This document shows, one piece after another, positions 34,682 through 43,315 of a stretch of DNA of 57,272 bases. Each line of letters opens with the position of its first letter. Position 1 is the first letter of the stretch. Source of the stretch: JASMTM01 sp046483075 (GTDB lineage Bacteria; Thermotogota; Thermotogae; Petrotogales; Kosmotogaceae); NCBI GenBank assembly GCA_046483075.1, contig JAWODV010000006.1:1-57272 (forward strand). The letters run 5' to 3'. A program made the position numbers and the translations under genes. The notes below the pieces were generated by a model that saw only the letters and a program-made list of their open reading frames with translations, was not told the origin of the DNA and searched no databases.

Positions 34682-35146
34682 ATGGTTTATAGAGCTTCAG
34701 TGATAAGAATACTTGAAGAGGCTTATGATGCAGAAACTTCAGATACTGCCATTAGTTGTTGCAAAATACTTGAAAATAATGGTTTTGAAATAGTGGAAAA
34801 ACTTGATGTCAAACCCGTTATGAGCATTATAAAAGACATGGTTTACAGCAGTACCCGTGAAAGTGATTTCGTTGTAATCTTGGGTGGTACCGGTTTATTG
34901 TTTGAAGATGTTTCACCTGAAGCACTACATTCAATAATCGACAAACAGGCTACAGGTATAGAGATTGCAATGATACACAACGCACTAAAGAATGATAGTT
35001 CTCTATCATTATACCGTTGTACCGCTGGAACTATCAGGAATTCTTTTGTTTTATGTATTCCGGGTTTTAAGCGTTCTCTTTCGTGGTTCCTCGATCCGGT
35101 TATTGAACCTGTTAAATCTCTCATTGATTTGTGGAAGGAAGAATAG
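34682..35146 (+). CDS. MoaB/MogA-like molybdopterin-binding fold protein
   Basis: This 154-aa protein has the MoCF-biosynthesis fold signature: VVILGGTGLLFEDVSPEAL matches the GGTGxxxRDxTPEA motif of MogA/MoaB. The Asp is kept, but the preceding Arg is Glu here. AGTIRNSFVLCIPGF corresponds to the conserved C-terminal segment. I chose the ATG at 34682 because GGAGG lies 7 nt upstream; the open frame continues further but without a start signal. It abuts the first deoxynucleoside kinase gene with no gap. No other molybdenum cofactor genes are in the window, so its role here is unclear, and the changed motif hints at a divergent function. Confidence 0.78.
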   Translation: MVYRASVIRILEEAYDAETSDTAISCCKILENNGFEIVEKLDVKPVMSIIKDMVYSSTRESDFVVILGGTGLLFEDVSPEALHSIIDKQATGIEIAMIHNALKNDSSLSLYRCTAGTIRNSFVLCIPGFKRSLSWFLDPVIEPVKSLIDLWKEE

Positions 35147-35773
35147 ATGTTTTATGAAAAATTAAGAAACAAATATATTGCAGTTGATGGAGTAATCGGT
35201 GTAGGCAAAACAACTCTCGTGAAGTTTTTATGCCAGCGCTATTCTTTACCCATAATTCTTGAAGTAGTTGAAGAAAATCCTTTTCTTTCAAAGTTTTATG
35301 AAGATATGGAAAGATGGGGTTTTCAAACTCAATTATTTTTTTTGGTAAGCAGGTTTGATCAACAGGAAGATCTTAAAAAAATTCTTACCAAAGGAAGAGG
35401 TCTTGTTTCCGATTATACTTTCGAAAAAGATCGGCTATTTGCTCATCAAACCTTAAAGGGCGATCATCTCAGACTTTACGATAGAATCTTCAATATTCTT
35501 TATGAACAGGTTCCAAAACCCGATTTAATTATATATCTCTATGCTTCTGTGGATGTACTTATGAATAGAATTACCTTAAGAGACAGATCCTTTGAGAGAA
35601 GGATAAGTAGAGATTACATTTGCATGTTACACGATGCTTACGAAAAACACTTCATCAAATATGATAGTAAAAACACCCCAAAAATCCTAAGAATAGATAC
35701 CACCAACATAGATTTTGTAAAGAAAGAAACTGATCTGGACAAGATTCTTGGCTCACTGGAGGAAAAAATTTAA
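35147..35773 (+). CDS. Deoxynucleoside kinase, dGK-like
   Basis: This 208-aa P-loop kinase phosphorylates deoxynucleosides for salvage. The P-loop is DGVIGVGKTT (about residues 14-23). EVVEENPFLSKFYED and QTQLFFLVSRFDQ are the substrate-binding segments of the dNK family. The motif SDYTFEKDRLFAH, in place of DRS, resembles the deoxyguanosine kinase branch of Firmicutes, such as Bacillus Dgk. It starts immediately after the stop of the MoaB-like gene and its stop overlaps the next kinase gene by one base. The tandem arrangement recalls the dgk-dck pair of Bacillus; nucleoside specificity is inferred from motif resemblance only. Confidence 0.87.
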   Translation: MFYEKLRNKYIAVDGVIGVGKTTLVKFLCQRYSLPIILEVVEENPFLSKFYEDMERWGFQTQLFFLVSRFDQQEDLKKILTKGRGLVSDYTFEKDRLFAHQTLKGDHLRLYDRIFNILYEQVPKPDLIIYLYASVDVLMNRITLRDRSFERRISRDYICMLHDAYEKHFIKYDSKNTPKILRIDTTNIDFVKKETDLDKILGSLEEKI

Positions 35774-36453
35774 TGATACTGGGCATCTGCGGAAATATTG
35801 GTGCAGGAAAATCTTCGCTAACATCTATTCTAAAGGATAAACTGGGTTTTGAAGCGGTCTATGAAGCCGTTGACACCAATCCGTATCTGGAAGACTTTTA
35901 TAATGACATGAAACGCTGGAGTTTTCATTCTCAGTTGTTTTTTCTCATTAAAAGATTTGATTTTCTTAAACAGGTCGACGATAAGGGAACAGTAATTGTT
36001 CAGGATCGAACGATATATGAAGATGTTGAAATCTTCGCACGAAATCTTTTTCTTATGAATTATATTGATGGGAGAGACTGGAATTTATATAAAGAAACCT
36101 TTTCTACACTTGTGGATCACCTTAAAGCACCCCGAGGAATAGTATATATTGGATGTTCAGTTGATAGATTAAATGAAAGAATAAAAAAACGTGGACGAGG
36201 TTTTGAAAATGAAATAAACCGCTCCTATCTTGAAAGACTAAACGAGCTTTATGAAAATTGGTTCAGCAATTTCAATATTGCAAAAAAACTCGTTATAGAC
36301 GGAAATAAATATGATTTTGTTGAAAATCAAACACATAAAAAACTTGTTGTCAATGTAGTACGGAATTTTGTAGTTTCATTATTTGATGGTATTCAAGAAG
36401 AATTATTTAACGATAAAATCAAAGGTTCTCTTGTAAAAAAGAAATATCGATAA
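35773..36453 (+). CDS. Deoxynucleoside kinase, dCK/dAK-like
   Basis: This 226-aa kinase is paralogous to the preceding one. The P-loop GNIGAGKSS is at the N-terminus. EAVDTNPYLEDFYNDMKRW and HSQLFFLIKRFDFL match the family, and VQDRTIYEDVEIFARNL corresponds to the DRS-type motif of deoxycytidine/deoxyadenosine kinases. Tandem kinases of this kind can form heterodimers in lactobacilli, so these two may do so. The start codon shares a base with the preceding stop (TAATG). Its last 35 nt overlap the 3' end of the convergent HAD gene, with no terminator between. Confidence 0.87.
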   Translation: MILGICGNIGAGKSSLTSILKDKLGFEAVYEAVDTNPYLEDFYNDMKRWSFHSQLFFLIKRFDFLKQVDDKGTVIVQDRTIYEDVEIFARNLFLMNYIDGRDWNLYKETFSTLVDHLKAPRGIVYIGCSVDRLNERIKKRGRGFENEINRSYLERLNELYENWFSNFNIAKKLVIDGNKYDFVENQTHKKLVVNVVRNFVVSLFDGIQEELFNDKIKGSLVKKKYR

Positions 36454-37066
36454 ATGTTATCCCCGCTTTTTCACAGACTCCATCCATTTCTTTATCATTA
36501 CCTATCATAAGTGTTTTCTCAGCCTTAGTGTTTAACTTCTGAAGTATTTCATCGTAGTAGTTAGGTTGAGGTTTTACATAATGGCTGTTTTCCATTGTAG
36601 TTATATATTCAAACTTTTTTGGTTCAATATCTATCCATTTCAGACGCTTCTTTATCGCTATTTCAGGAAAAATAGGATTTGTCGCCAGTACAAGATGATG
36701 TCCATAAGCCTCTAGATAATCCAAAAGTTCTATAACTTCTTTTCTTGGGACAATGATTTTCTTAAGTTCGTTATAGGTAGTTTCATAGAAATTCATAAAA
36801 AAATCAATCACTTTTTCTTTTGTATCTATTCCAGAGATTTTAGCAAAACTTTCCATATATCGATCAAGATTATTTTTTCCTTCATCAGTTTCTTCCAATA
36901 AGGCATTCAAAGCACCAAATAATGATTCTTTTAGCGTTTCGTTATCTAAAAAGTCTTTATTATATTTCACAAGAAGCCTTATGTATTCTTCTGCAAATTC
37001 TTCATCATTAAGTGTGGTAAGTGTACCGTCAAGATCAATCATATATGTAAGAGAAACACCAATCAT
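36419..37066 (-). CDS. HAD-superfamily hydrolase
   Basis: This 215-aa protein carries HAD motif I as YMIDLDGTLTTLND (nucleophile Asp near residue 10). Motif II is VLATNP, and motif IV is in LMIGNDKEMDGVCEKAG. A helical cap lies between motifs I and II. It is probably a small-molecule phosphatase, but the substrate is unknown. The ATG at 37066 has GGAGAGG upstream. It diverges from rpmB and overlaps the convergent deoxynucleoside kinase gene by 35 bp; this could reflect a role in nucleotide turnover, but that is speculation. Confidence 0.85.
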   Translation of the reverse strand: MIGVSLTYMIDLDGTLTTLNDEEFAEEYIRLLVKYNKDFLDNETLKESLFGALNALLEETDEGKNNLDRYMESFAKISGIDTKEKVIDFFMNFYETTYNELKKIIVPRKEVIELLDYLEAYGHHLVLATNPIFPEIAIKKRLKWIDIEPKKFEYITTMENSHYVKPQPNYYDEILQKLNTKAEKTLMIGNDKEMDGVCEKAGITFIDISFLQENL

Positions 37067-37135
37067 TTTACCTCTCCTTCAACAACTTATTTTAGTTTTT
37101 TATCATCAAAATAAATTATATAGTAAAATAGCCGT

Positions 37136-37164
37136 TGAAAAGCTATCTTTTGTAAACTATAATG
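37136..37164 (+). promoter_or_regulatory. Promoter of rpmB and the downstream housekeeping run
   Basis: TTGAAA (37136-37141) and a perfect TATAAT (37159-37164) are separated by exactly 17 nt. The predicted leader before the rpmB ATG is about 22 nt and contains the ribosome site. Confidence 0.88.
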
Positions 37165-37192
37165 TTAAAGTATTTATGAGAGGAGGATTCAA

Positions 37193-37384
37193 ATGTCTAA
37201 AGTTTGCGAAATATGTGGGAAGAAACCTACAACCGGTAATTCTGTCAGTCATTCTAATAAAAGAAACAAACGCTGGTGGAAACCCAATGTGCAAAAGGTA
37301 AGAGTAAATATTGACGGCAAGATTAAAAAGATCAATGTATGTACCAGTTGTCTAAAAGCTGGAAAAGTAAAGAAAGCAATATAA
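37193..37384 (+). CDS. rpmB: 50S ribosomal protein L28
   Basis: This 63-aa basic protein has the L28 signature CEICGKKPTTGNSVSHSNKR at its N-terminus and VCTSCLKAGKV near the C-terminus. The two CxxC pairs form the zinc-ribbon version of L28. The ribosome site GAGGAGG and the consensus promoter just upstream fit a highly expressed gene. It opens a run of same-strand genes; alr follows after 24 bp. Confidence 0.96.
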   Translation: MSKVCEICGKKPTTGNSVSHSNKRNKRWWKPNVQKVRVNIDGKIKKINVCTSCLKAGKVKKAI

Positions 37385-37408
37385 AGGGTTCACGAATTAA
37401 TAAATTTC

Positions 37409-38533
37409 ATGTTTAGCAGAAAGACATATCTTGAAATAGATCTTTCAGCTTATAAAAGTAATCTTCGCTATTTTCAGCGAAAAATTGGTCATACTGATTT
37501 AATGGCTGTTGTTAAATCAGATGGATATGGTCATGGCGCTAAAGAAATAGCTAAAATAGCAATAGAATCCGGTGTTAACAAATTAGCTGTTGCCTTTCTT
37601 GAAGAAGGTATTGAATTAAGAGAAGCAGGAATTAAAGCGCCAATATTGATAATGAATTATTTTACTTCGGAGTTTGTAAATTCAGCAGTAGAAAATGATT
37701 TAACCATTACTGTTTTCTCTAAAGATCATGCAATGTCACTCCTCAATTCTATGAAAAATACATACGTTGTCAGATCACATATTAATGTTGATACAGGTAT
37801 TAGAAGAGTTGGTCAAACTCCAGAAAAAGCAATTGATCTAGTCAATTTTATGCAAAGAAAAAAGAACTTTCAACTTGAAGGCATTTACACCCATTTTTCT
37901 GTAGCTGATGAAAAAGATCCAGATTTCTCATTAAATCAGATAAAGTTATTTGAAGAGTTACTTTCTAATCTGGAAAAACAAGGTATCGAAGTCAAAGAAA
38001 AGCACATTTCAAACAGTGCAGGTTCCTTGAGATTCAACCAGCCCTGGTGTGATTATGTACGGCTTGGCATTGCCAGTTATGGAATGCAACCTTCAAAAGC
38101 TTTTTCCATAAATGAATTGAAGCCAGTTTTATCTTGGTATTCAACGGTTTCATATGTGAAAAAAATCAAACCAGGTGATAGTATTAGTTATGGTCGAACA
38201 TATATAGCCTCAACTGAAAAAACTGTAGCAACAATTCCTGTGGGCTATGGGGATGGATACAATCGCAATTTATCAAACAAAGCTTATGTGTTGATAAAGG
38301 GGCAAAGATGTCCGATACTTGGAAGAGTATGTATGGATCAATTTGTTGTAGACGTTAATCATTTAAATGAAAAACCCAAACCCGGCGATGAAGTTGTATT
38401 AATTGGTAAACAGGGAAAAAATCAAATAACTGCTGAAGAACTTGCTGATTTGCTTAACACAATAAACTATGAAATTACCTGTGCTATTACGAAGCGAGTT
38501 CCCAGGATTTATAGAAGGAAGGGGAGTTTTTGA
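37409..38533 (+). CDS. alr: Alanine racemase
   Basis: This 374-aa PLP enzyme makes D-alanine for peptidoglycan. The PLP lysine lies in LMAVVKSDGYGHGAKE (about residue 37). The catalytic tyrosine is in SISYGRTY (about 267), and VGYGDGYNR and GRVCMDQFVVDV complete the fold. The length is normal. The ATG at 37409 lacks a clear ribosome site, which is unusual next to its neighbours. The gene ends in TGATG, sharing one base with the start of the YhaM-like gene. D-Ala-D-Ala ligase, the next enzyme of the pathway, is two genes further on. Confidence 0.95.
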   Translation: MFSRKTYLEIDLSAYKSNLRYFQRKIGHTDLMAVVKSDGYGHGAKEIAKIAIESGVNKLAVAFLEEGIELREAGIKAPILIMNYFTSEFVNSAVENDLTITVFSKDHAMSLLNSMKNTYVVRSHINVDTGIRRVGQTPEKAIDLVNFMQRKKNFQLEGIYTHFSVADEKDPDFSLNQIKLFEELLSNLEKQGIEVKEKHISNSAGSLRFNQPWCDYVRLGIASYGMQPSKAFSINELKPVLSWYSTVSYVKKIKPGDSISYGRTYIASTEKTVATIPVGYGDGYNRNLSNKAYVLIKGQRCPILGRVCMDQFVVDVNHLNEKPKPGDEVVLIGKQGKNQITAEELADLLNTINYEITCAITKRVPRIYRRKGSF

Positions 38534-39582
38534 TGAAACTCAGAGATATTCTTGGTGGAGATGTGACAAAGCAATTAAACACAAAAAATGGATTTGATGA
38601 TAAAAAACCTTTTGTTGCCACTTTCAAACCTGGAATGATAGTTCAAACAGATGTAAAGGTCATTTCAAAAAGATTGCAGGAAGCAAGAGATGGGAGTAAA
38701 TTCCTTTTACTGACACTGACTGATCGTACTGGTGCAATAAGAGCTGTAGACTGGCATAATGCAGAATATAATGATGAAAAGCTCGATATTGGAACAGTAG
38801 TAAGGGCAAAAGGAAAAATTGTTGTTTTTAATGAAAGACTCCAATTAAATATTGATCCAAACAATGGAATAAGTATTCTTCATGAAGAATCTTATGATCC
38901 TATGAGATTCGTTTCTGTCACAAAAAAGAATATATCTGAGATGTATGATAAATTATGTAACTTAATTGATAGTCTCGGTAATGATTATTTAAAAAGCTTA
39001 CTCAAGTTAATATTCATTGAAGATAAGGATTTTGTAAGAAACTTTGTTGTGTGTCCGGCAGCGGTAAAAATACATCATGCTTATAAAGGAGGTTTACTCG
39101 AACATACACTTTCTGTTGCTGAATTATGCGATTACTTAGCTCAGAAAAACTCCGATTGTATTAACAGGGACCTTCTTATCACCGGAGCATTATTACACGA
39201 TATTGGAAAAACTAAAGAGTACACATTATCATCCTCAGGAATTGAAAAAACTGATGTCGGTGAAATACTTGGACATATATCCATGGGAATTGAACTGATC
39301 GCAAAATATATAAATAAAATACCTGATTTCCCATCTTTTCTGATTGTTGAAATAAAACACTTTATTCTTTCACATCATGGGGAAATGGAATGGGGTTCAC
39401 CAGTAGTACCTAAAACTACAGAAGCAATGGTGTTACACATGGCAGATAATCTTGACTCGAAAATGGCACAATTCAGAGAAATTGAGTCAAGAGAATTCAG
39501 TAGTAGTGATAATAATTGGAGTAACTACGATAAGTTCCTAAATAGAAGAATCTTCATGAAAAACCGCGATGAAAACTTCTAG
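38533..39582 (+). CDS. 3'-5' exoribonuclease YhaM family protein (OB fold plus HD domain)
   Basis: This 349-aa protein has an N-terminal OB-fold nucleic-acid-binding domain (FKPGMIVQTDVKVISKR to about residue 120). An HD-type metal-dependent hydrolase domain follows, with HHAYKGGLLEHTLSVAEL, GALLHDIGKTKEY and SHHGEMEWGSPV. This order is that of YhaM/CBF1 exoribonucleases, which trim RNA from the 3' end. The ATG at 38533 lies 6 nt after GGGGAG and overlaps the alr stop, so translation is probably coupled. A role in RNA turnover is inferred from the family. Confidence 0.87.
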   Translation: MKLRDILGGDVTKQLNTKNGFDDKKPFVATFKPGMIVQTDVKVISKRLQEARDGSKFLLLTLTDRTGAIRAVDWHNAEYNDEKLDIGTVVRAKGKIVVFNERLQLNIDPNNGISILHEESYDPMRFVSVTKKNISEMYDKLCNLIDSLGNDYLKSLLKLIFIEDKDFVRNFVVCPAAVKIHHAYKGGLLEHTLSVAELCDYLAQKNSDCINRDLLITGALLHDIGKTKEYTLSSSGIEKTDVGEILGHISMGIELIAKYINKIPDFPSFLIVEIKHFILSHHGEMEWGSPVVPKTTEAMVLHMADNLDSKMAQFREIESREFSSSDNNWSNYDKFLNRRIFMKNRDENF

Positions 39583-39605
39583 ATATAATAATTGAGGTGA
39601 TTTTT

Positions 39606-41855
39606 TTGACAAAGAAACTGGTTATAGTTGAATCCCCTGCAAAAGCTAAAACCATTTCAAGATATCTCGGAAAAGATTACGAGGTTGCGTCATCAAAAGG
39701 ACATGTTAGAGATCTACCAGATTCAAAATTTGGAGTAGACCTCAAATCATTCGAACCTACCTATGAAATTGTCAAGAACAAAAAGAAAGTTGTCAAAGAT
39801 TTAAAAAGTAAAGCCAAAGATAAAGATGTTTTGCTTGCCTCTGATATGGATAGAGAAGGTGAAGCAATAGCATGGCATTTATCAGAACTACTTAAATTGC
39901 CCAAAGATGAAAAAAACAGAATAATTTTCAATGAGATTACAAAAAACGCAATAATTAATGCTATTAAAGATCCACAAAAAATAGATAATAACAAAGTAGA
40001 AGCTCAGGTTGCAAGAAGAATTCTTGATAGAATCGTTGGATACAAACTTAGCCCTCTTTTATGGAAAGTCATAAAAGGTGGATTGAGTGCCGGTAGAGTG
40101 CAATCAGTAGCATTAAAGATGATTGTTGAACTTGAGAAGAAAATATTCCATTTTAAACCACATACTTACTATAAAATATTTATGAAATATGCCGAAGAAA
40201 AAATACCTTTATATAAACTTAATGGAAAAAGATTTGGCAAAAAATCTATCACTACCGCAAAAGAAAAAGATGAACTGCTAAAAAAATTAAAAGCTCAGGA
40301 GTATTACATATCCGATGTAAAAAAATCAAAAAGCAGAAGAAAAGCACCAAATCCATTTATTACATCAACACTTCAGCAATCCTCAATAAATGAATTAGGT
40401 TGGAGTGCATCAAAAACCATGAGGGTTGCCCAGCAATTATATGAAGGAATAGAAACTCCTGAAGGAAATATTGCCTTCATAACCTATATGAGAACCGACT
40501 CTATAAGAATTTCCGACGTTGCCAAAAACTCCGCAAAAAAATACATAGAAGAAAACTATGGCAAAGAATATATTGGAACGAAAAAAGAAAGAAAACAAAA
40601 GGGTAAAAAGATTCAAGATGCACACGAATCTATTAGACCAACTTATGTTGACCGAAGTCCTAAAGAAGTAAAAAAGCGAAATCTCATTAAAGGAGACCAT
40701 TTTCGATTATATAAGTTAATCTGGGATAGATTCATTGCATCACAAATGACTGATGCTATATATGATATAACGAAGGTTCAAATAGCCAATAAAGAAAAGA
40801 ATTATATTTTTCTTCACACATTTGAGAAACAGGTATTTCCAGGCCATGAAATTATCAGCAAAAAAGATAAAACTTCAGAATCAAAAAAGCTGGAAGCAAA
40901 AAAAGATAAAAAAATTACACCCGATGGTTTTCTTGGCGAAGAAACTCAAACAAAACCGTCTGCAAGATACAGTGAAGCTACACTTGTAAAAAACCTTGAA
41001 AAGAAGGGCATAGGAAGACCTTCTACTTACGCTACTATTATTTCTACACTTTTAACCAGAAATTATGTAATAAAGACAGGTAGAGAGTTACGTCCTACAC
41101 TATTGGGTAGCGTTGTATCAGATTTCTTAATAAAAGAATTCCCTGATATCATTGATGAAGATTTCACTGCAAAACTCGAAGCAGAACTTGATGAAATTGA
41201 AAATGCCAACCTTCACTGGAAAGAATCTATAAGTAATTTTTACAACAGTTTTTCAAAAGATTTAAATGAAGTGCAGGATTCAATGAAGAAAGGGAAGATT
41301 AAACTTGAATACTCTACCGACGTAAAGTGCAAGTGTGATGGTAACTTCAAACTTATTTTTGGACGTTATGGTGGTTATTTGAAATGTGAGGAATGCGAAG
41401 AAAAGAAATCAATTGATATGAATATATTCGCACCAATCGATAATCATACTGTAGTTCTTCATGATGTATTGAAAGAACATGAAGAAGATTCCAAACTCGA
41501 CGAAAAGTGTCCGAAATGTGGAGCACCACTTGTAAAAAAAAGAGGGAGATACGGAGAATTTATCGCATGTTCAGCTTATCCAAAATGTAAATACACAAGA
41601 AATGTGAGGGCTGAAGGTAAATGCCCTGAATGCGGTGGTATTGTAGAGAAAATGCGTAGTAAAAAGGGGAAGACCTATTTTAAATGCATATCTTGCGGTA
41701 AAATGTACTGGAACGAGCCTAGCAACGAAAAATGTCCTCAATGCGGAGAAACGTTGTTCAAAAGAAAAAGAAAAGATGGTAGTATCAATTTTTACTGCCC
41801 AAAATGTAAAAAAAGATACAATGCCAGTACATTGAAAGGTGGAGATGATGAGTAA
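39606..41855 (+). CDS. topA: DNA topoisomerase I (type IA)
   Basis: This 749-aa enzyme relaxes negatively supercoiled DNA. The Toprim domain starts KKLVIVESPAKAKTI and contains LASDMDREGEAIAWHL. The catalytic tyrosine is in FITYMRTDSIR, and GIGRPSTYATIISTL follows. The C-terminal quarter holds four zinc-ribbon-like units, each with a pair of CxC or CxxC cysteine motifs, starting near CKCDGNF, CPKCGAP, CPECGG and CPQCGE. I prefer the TTG at 39606, spaced 6 nt from GAGGTG; a GTG at 39597 lies inside that site. The end overlaps the start of ddl by 8 nt. Confidence 0.95.
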   Translation: MTKKLVIVESPAKAKTISRYLGKDYEVASSKGHVRDLPDSKFGVDLKSFEPTYEIVKNKKKVVKDLKSKAKDKDVLLASDMDREGEAIAWHLSELLKLPKDEKNRIIFNEITKNAIINAIKDPQKIDNNKVEAQVARRILDRIVGYKLSPLLWKVIKGGLSAGRVQSVALKMIVELEKKIFHFKPHTYYKIFMKYAEEKIPLYKLNGKRFGKKSITTAKEKDELLKKLKAQEYYISDVKKSKSRRKAPNPFITSTLQQSSINELGWSASKTMRVAQQLYEGIETPEGNIAFITYMRTDSIRISDVAKNSAKKYIEENYGKEYIGTKKERKQKGKKIQDAHESIRPTYVDRSPKEVKKRNLIKGDHFRLYKLIWDRFIASQMTDAIYDITKVQIANKEKNYIFLHTFEKQVFPGHEIISKKDKTSESKKLEAKKDKKITPDGFLGEETQTKPSARYSEATLVKNLEKKGIGRPSTYATIISTLLTRNYVIKTGRELRPTLLGSVVSDFLIKEFPDIIDEDFTAKLEAELDEIENANLHWKESISNFYNSFSKDLNEVQDSMKKGKIKLEYSTDVKCKCDGNFKLIFGRYGGYLKCEECEEKKSIDMNIFAPIDNHTVVLHDVLKEHEEDSKLDEKCPKCGAPLVKKRGRYGEFIACSAYPKCKYTRNVRAEGKCPECGGIVEKMRSKKGKTYFKCISCGKMYWNEPSNEKCPQCGETLFKRKRKDGSINFYCPKCKKRYNASTLKGGDDE

Positions 41856-42753
41856 CATAGCAGTTATCTTTGGAGGTTTCTCAAGTGAAAGAGGAATCTC
41901 TTTAAAAAGCGGATCAAATGTTATTCATTCTTTAGAAAAACTTGGTCACAACGTTAAAGGATTCGATCTGAAAAGGAAAAATGTCCGCAGGTTGACTGAG
42001 CTCGCAGAAAGTGACCTTGTATTTATAGCTCTCCATGGAAGATACGGTGAAGATGGGAAAATTCAGGGATATCTGGAATCGCTTAATATTACTTATACAG
42101 GTTCAAAAGTTCTTTCAAGCGCGATCTGTTTTGATAAAACATTTACCTATAAAATATTAAAGGAACATGTGAAATTTCCTGATGGTACCCTTATAAAAAA
42201 TCACAGTAATATAGATTCATTACAATGGGATATTTTTCCTGCCATTGTAAAACCGCCTGAAGAGGGTTCAAGTATTGGTATTAGCATATCTGATAATAAA
42301 AAGCAATTATTGCAGTCAGTAACTGAAACACTAAACACTTACGAATCAGCGATAGTTGAGAAATTTATCGAAGGACGTGAATTATCCATCTCAATTATCG
42401 AAAAAGATAATCATCCTTACGTTTTACCCATACTTGAAATCAAACCAAAAAAGAGATTCTATGATTACGAAGCAAAATACACAGCAGGTATGACAAATTT
42501 CAGCGTTCCAGCAGATATTGATCCACAAATAGAGAAATCTTTAATTGAAAAATCAAAGGAAATTTTTAGACGAATGAAATGCAGACATTTCGCAAGAATT
42601 GATGGAATTTTAAAGGGTAAAACTTTCTTTTTTTTAGAGGTCAATACAATTCCGGGACTCACCGATCTTAGCGATTTACCATTATCTGCTCGTGCTAATG
42701 GTATGAACTTTGTTGAACTGGTAGACGTCATTGTTCAAGAAGCATTAAAATAG
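41848..42753 (+). CDS. ddl: D-alanine-D-alanine ligase
   Basis: This 301-aa ATP-grasp enzyme joins two D-alanines for peptidoglycan precursors. VIFGGFSSERGISLKSG is the N-terminal signature. PPEEGSSIGIS and EKFIEGRELSISI belong to the ATP-grasp core, and EVNTIPGLTDLSDLP gives the magnesium and substrate ligands. I chose the ATG at 41848, 5 nt after AGGTGG, which overlaps the topA end; ATG 41845 is the alternative. With alr upstream, the window supplies both D-Ala steps of the pathway. Confidence 0.94.
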   Translation: MSNIAVIFGGFSSERGISLKSGSNVIHSLEKLGHNVKGFDLKRKNVRRLTELAESDLVFIALHGRYGEDGKIQGYLESLNITYTGSKVLSSAICFDKTFTYKILKEHVKFPDGTLIKNHSNIDSLQWDIFPAIVKPPEEGSSIGISISDNKKQLLQSVTETLNTYESAIVEKFIEGRELSISIIEKDNHPYVLPILEIKPKKRFYDYEAKYTAGMTNFSVPADIDPQIEKSLIEKSKEIFRRMKCRHFARIDGILKGKTFFFLEVNTIPGLTDLSDLPLSARANGMNFVELVDVIVQEALK

Positions 42754-42773
42754 GCCAATTTGGAGGTGGTCTT

Positions 42774-43313
42774 ATGGAACAATTTCATGGAACAACAATT
42801 ATTGTTGTGAAAAAAGACAATCAAACAGTTATAGCCGGAGATGGACAGGTAACCTTTGGTAATACAGTTATGAAAACATCTGCAAAGAAGGTCAAAAAAT
42901 TAGGCGATGGAAAGGTACTTGCAGGATTTGCGGGTTCAGTTGCAGATGCTCTGACATTACTGGAAAAATTTGAAGAAAAATATCGGGAGAGCAGCTCAAC
43001 ACTTGTTAGAGCAGCAGTAAATTTAGCCAAAGAATGGAGAACAAGTAAAATACTTCAGAAACTAGAAGCACTTCTTATTGTAGCTGACAAAGAAAATATT
43101 TTATTGGTGTCAGGAAATGGAGAAGTTATACAACCCGATGAAAACATTATTGCCATAGGCTCAGGTGGATCCTATGCTCTAGCTGCTGCCAAAGCTATGG
43201 CAAGACATAGCGATTTAAGTGCAAAAGATATTGCTGAAGAATCGATGAGAATAGCAAGCGAGATTTGTATATACACGAACTCAAATTTTACAGTTGAAAC
43301 TCTGGAGGTGTAA
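42774..43313 (+). CDS. hslV: ATP-dependent protease subunit HslV
   Basis: This 179-aa threonine/serine-type protease forms the proteolytic chamber of HslUV. The mature N-terminus should be the threonine of GTTIIVVKKDNQ, reached only after removal of the six residues MEQFHG. That short propeptide resembles Bacillus CodW rather than E. coli HslV. VIAGDGQVTFGNTVMK and VLAGFAGSVADALTLLEKFE are the family signatures. The ribosome site GGAGGTGG is upstream, and hslU follows after 2 nt. Confidence 0.95.
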   Translation: MEQFHGTTIIVVKKDNQTVIAGDGQVTFGNTVMKTSAKKVKKLGDGKVLAGFAGSVADALTLLEKFEEKYRESSSTLVRAAVNLAKEWRTSKILQKLEALLIVADKENILLVSGNGEVIQPDENIIAIGSGGSYALAAAKAMARHSDLSAKDIAEESMRIASEICIYTNSNFTVETLEV

Positions 43314-43315
43314 AA

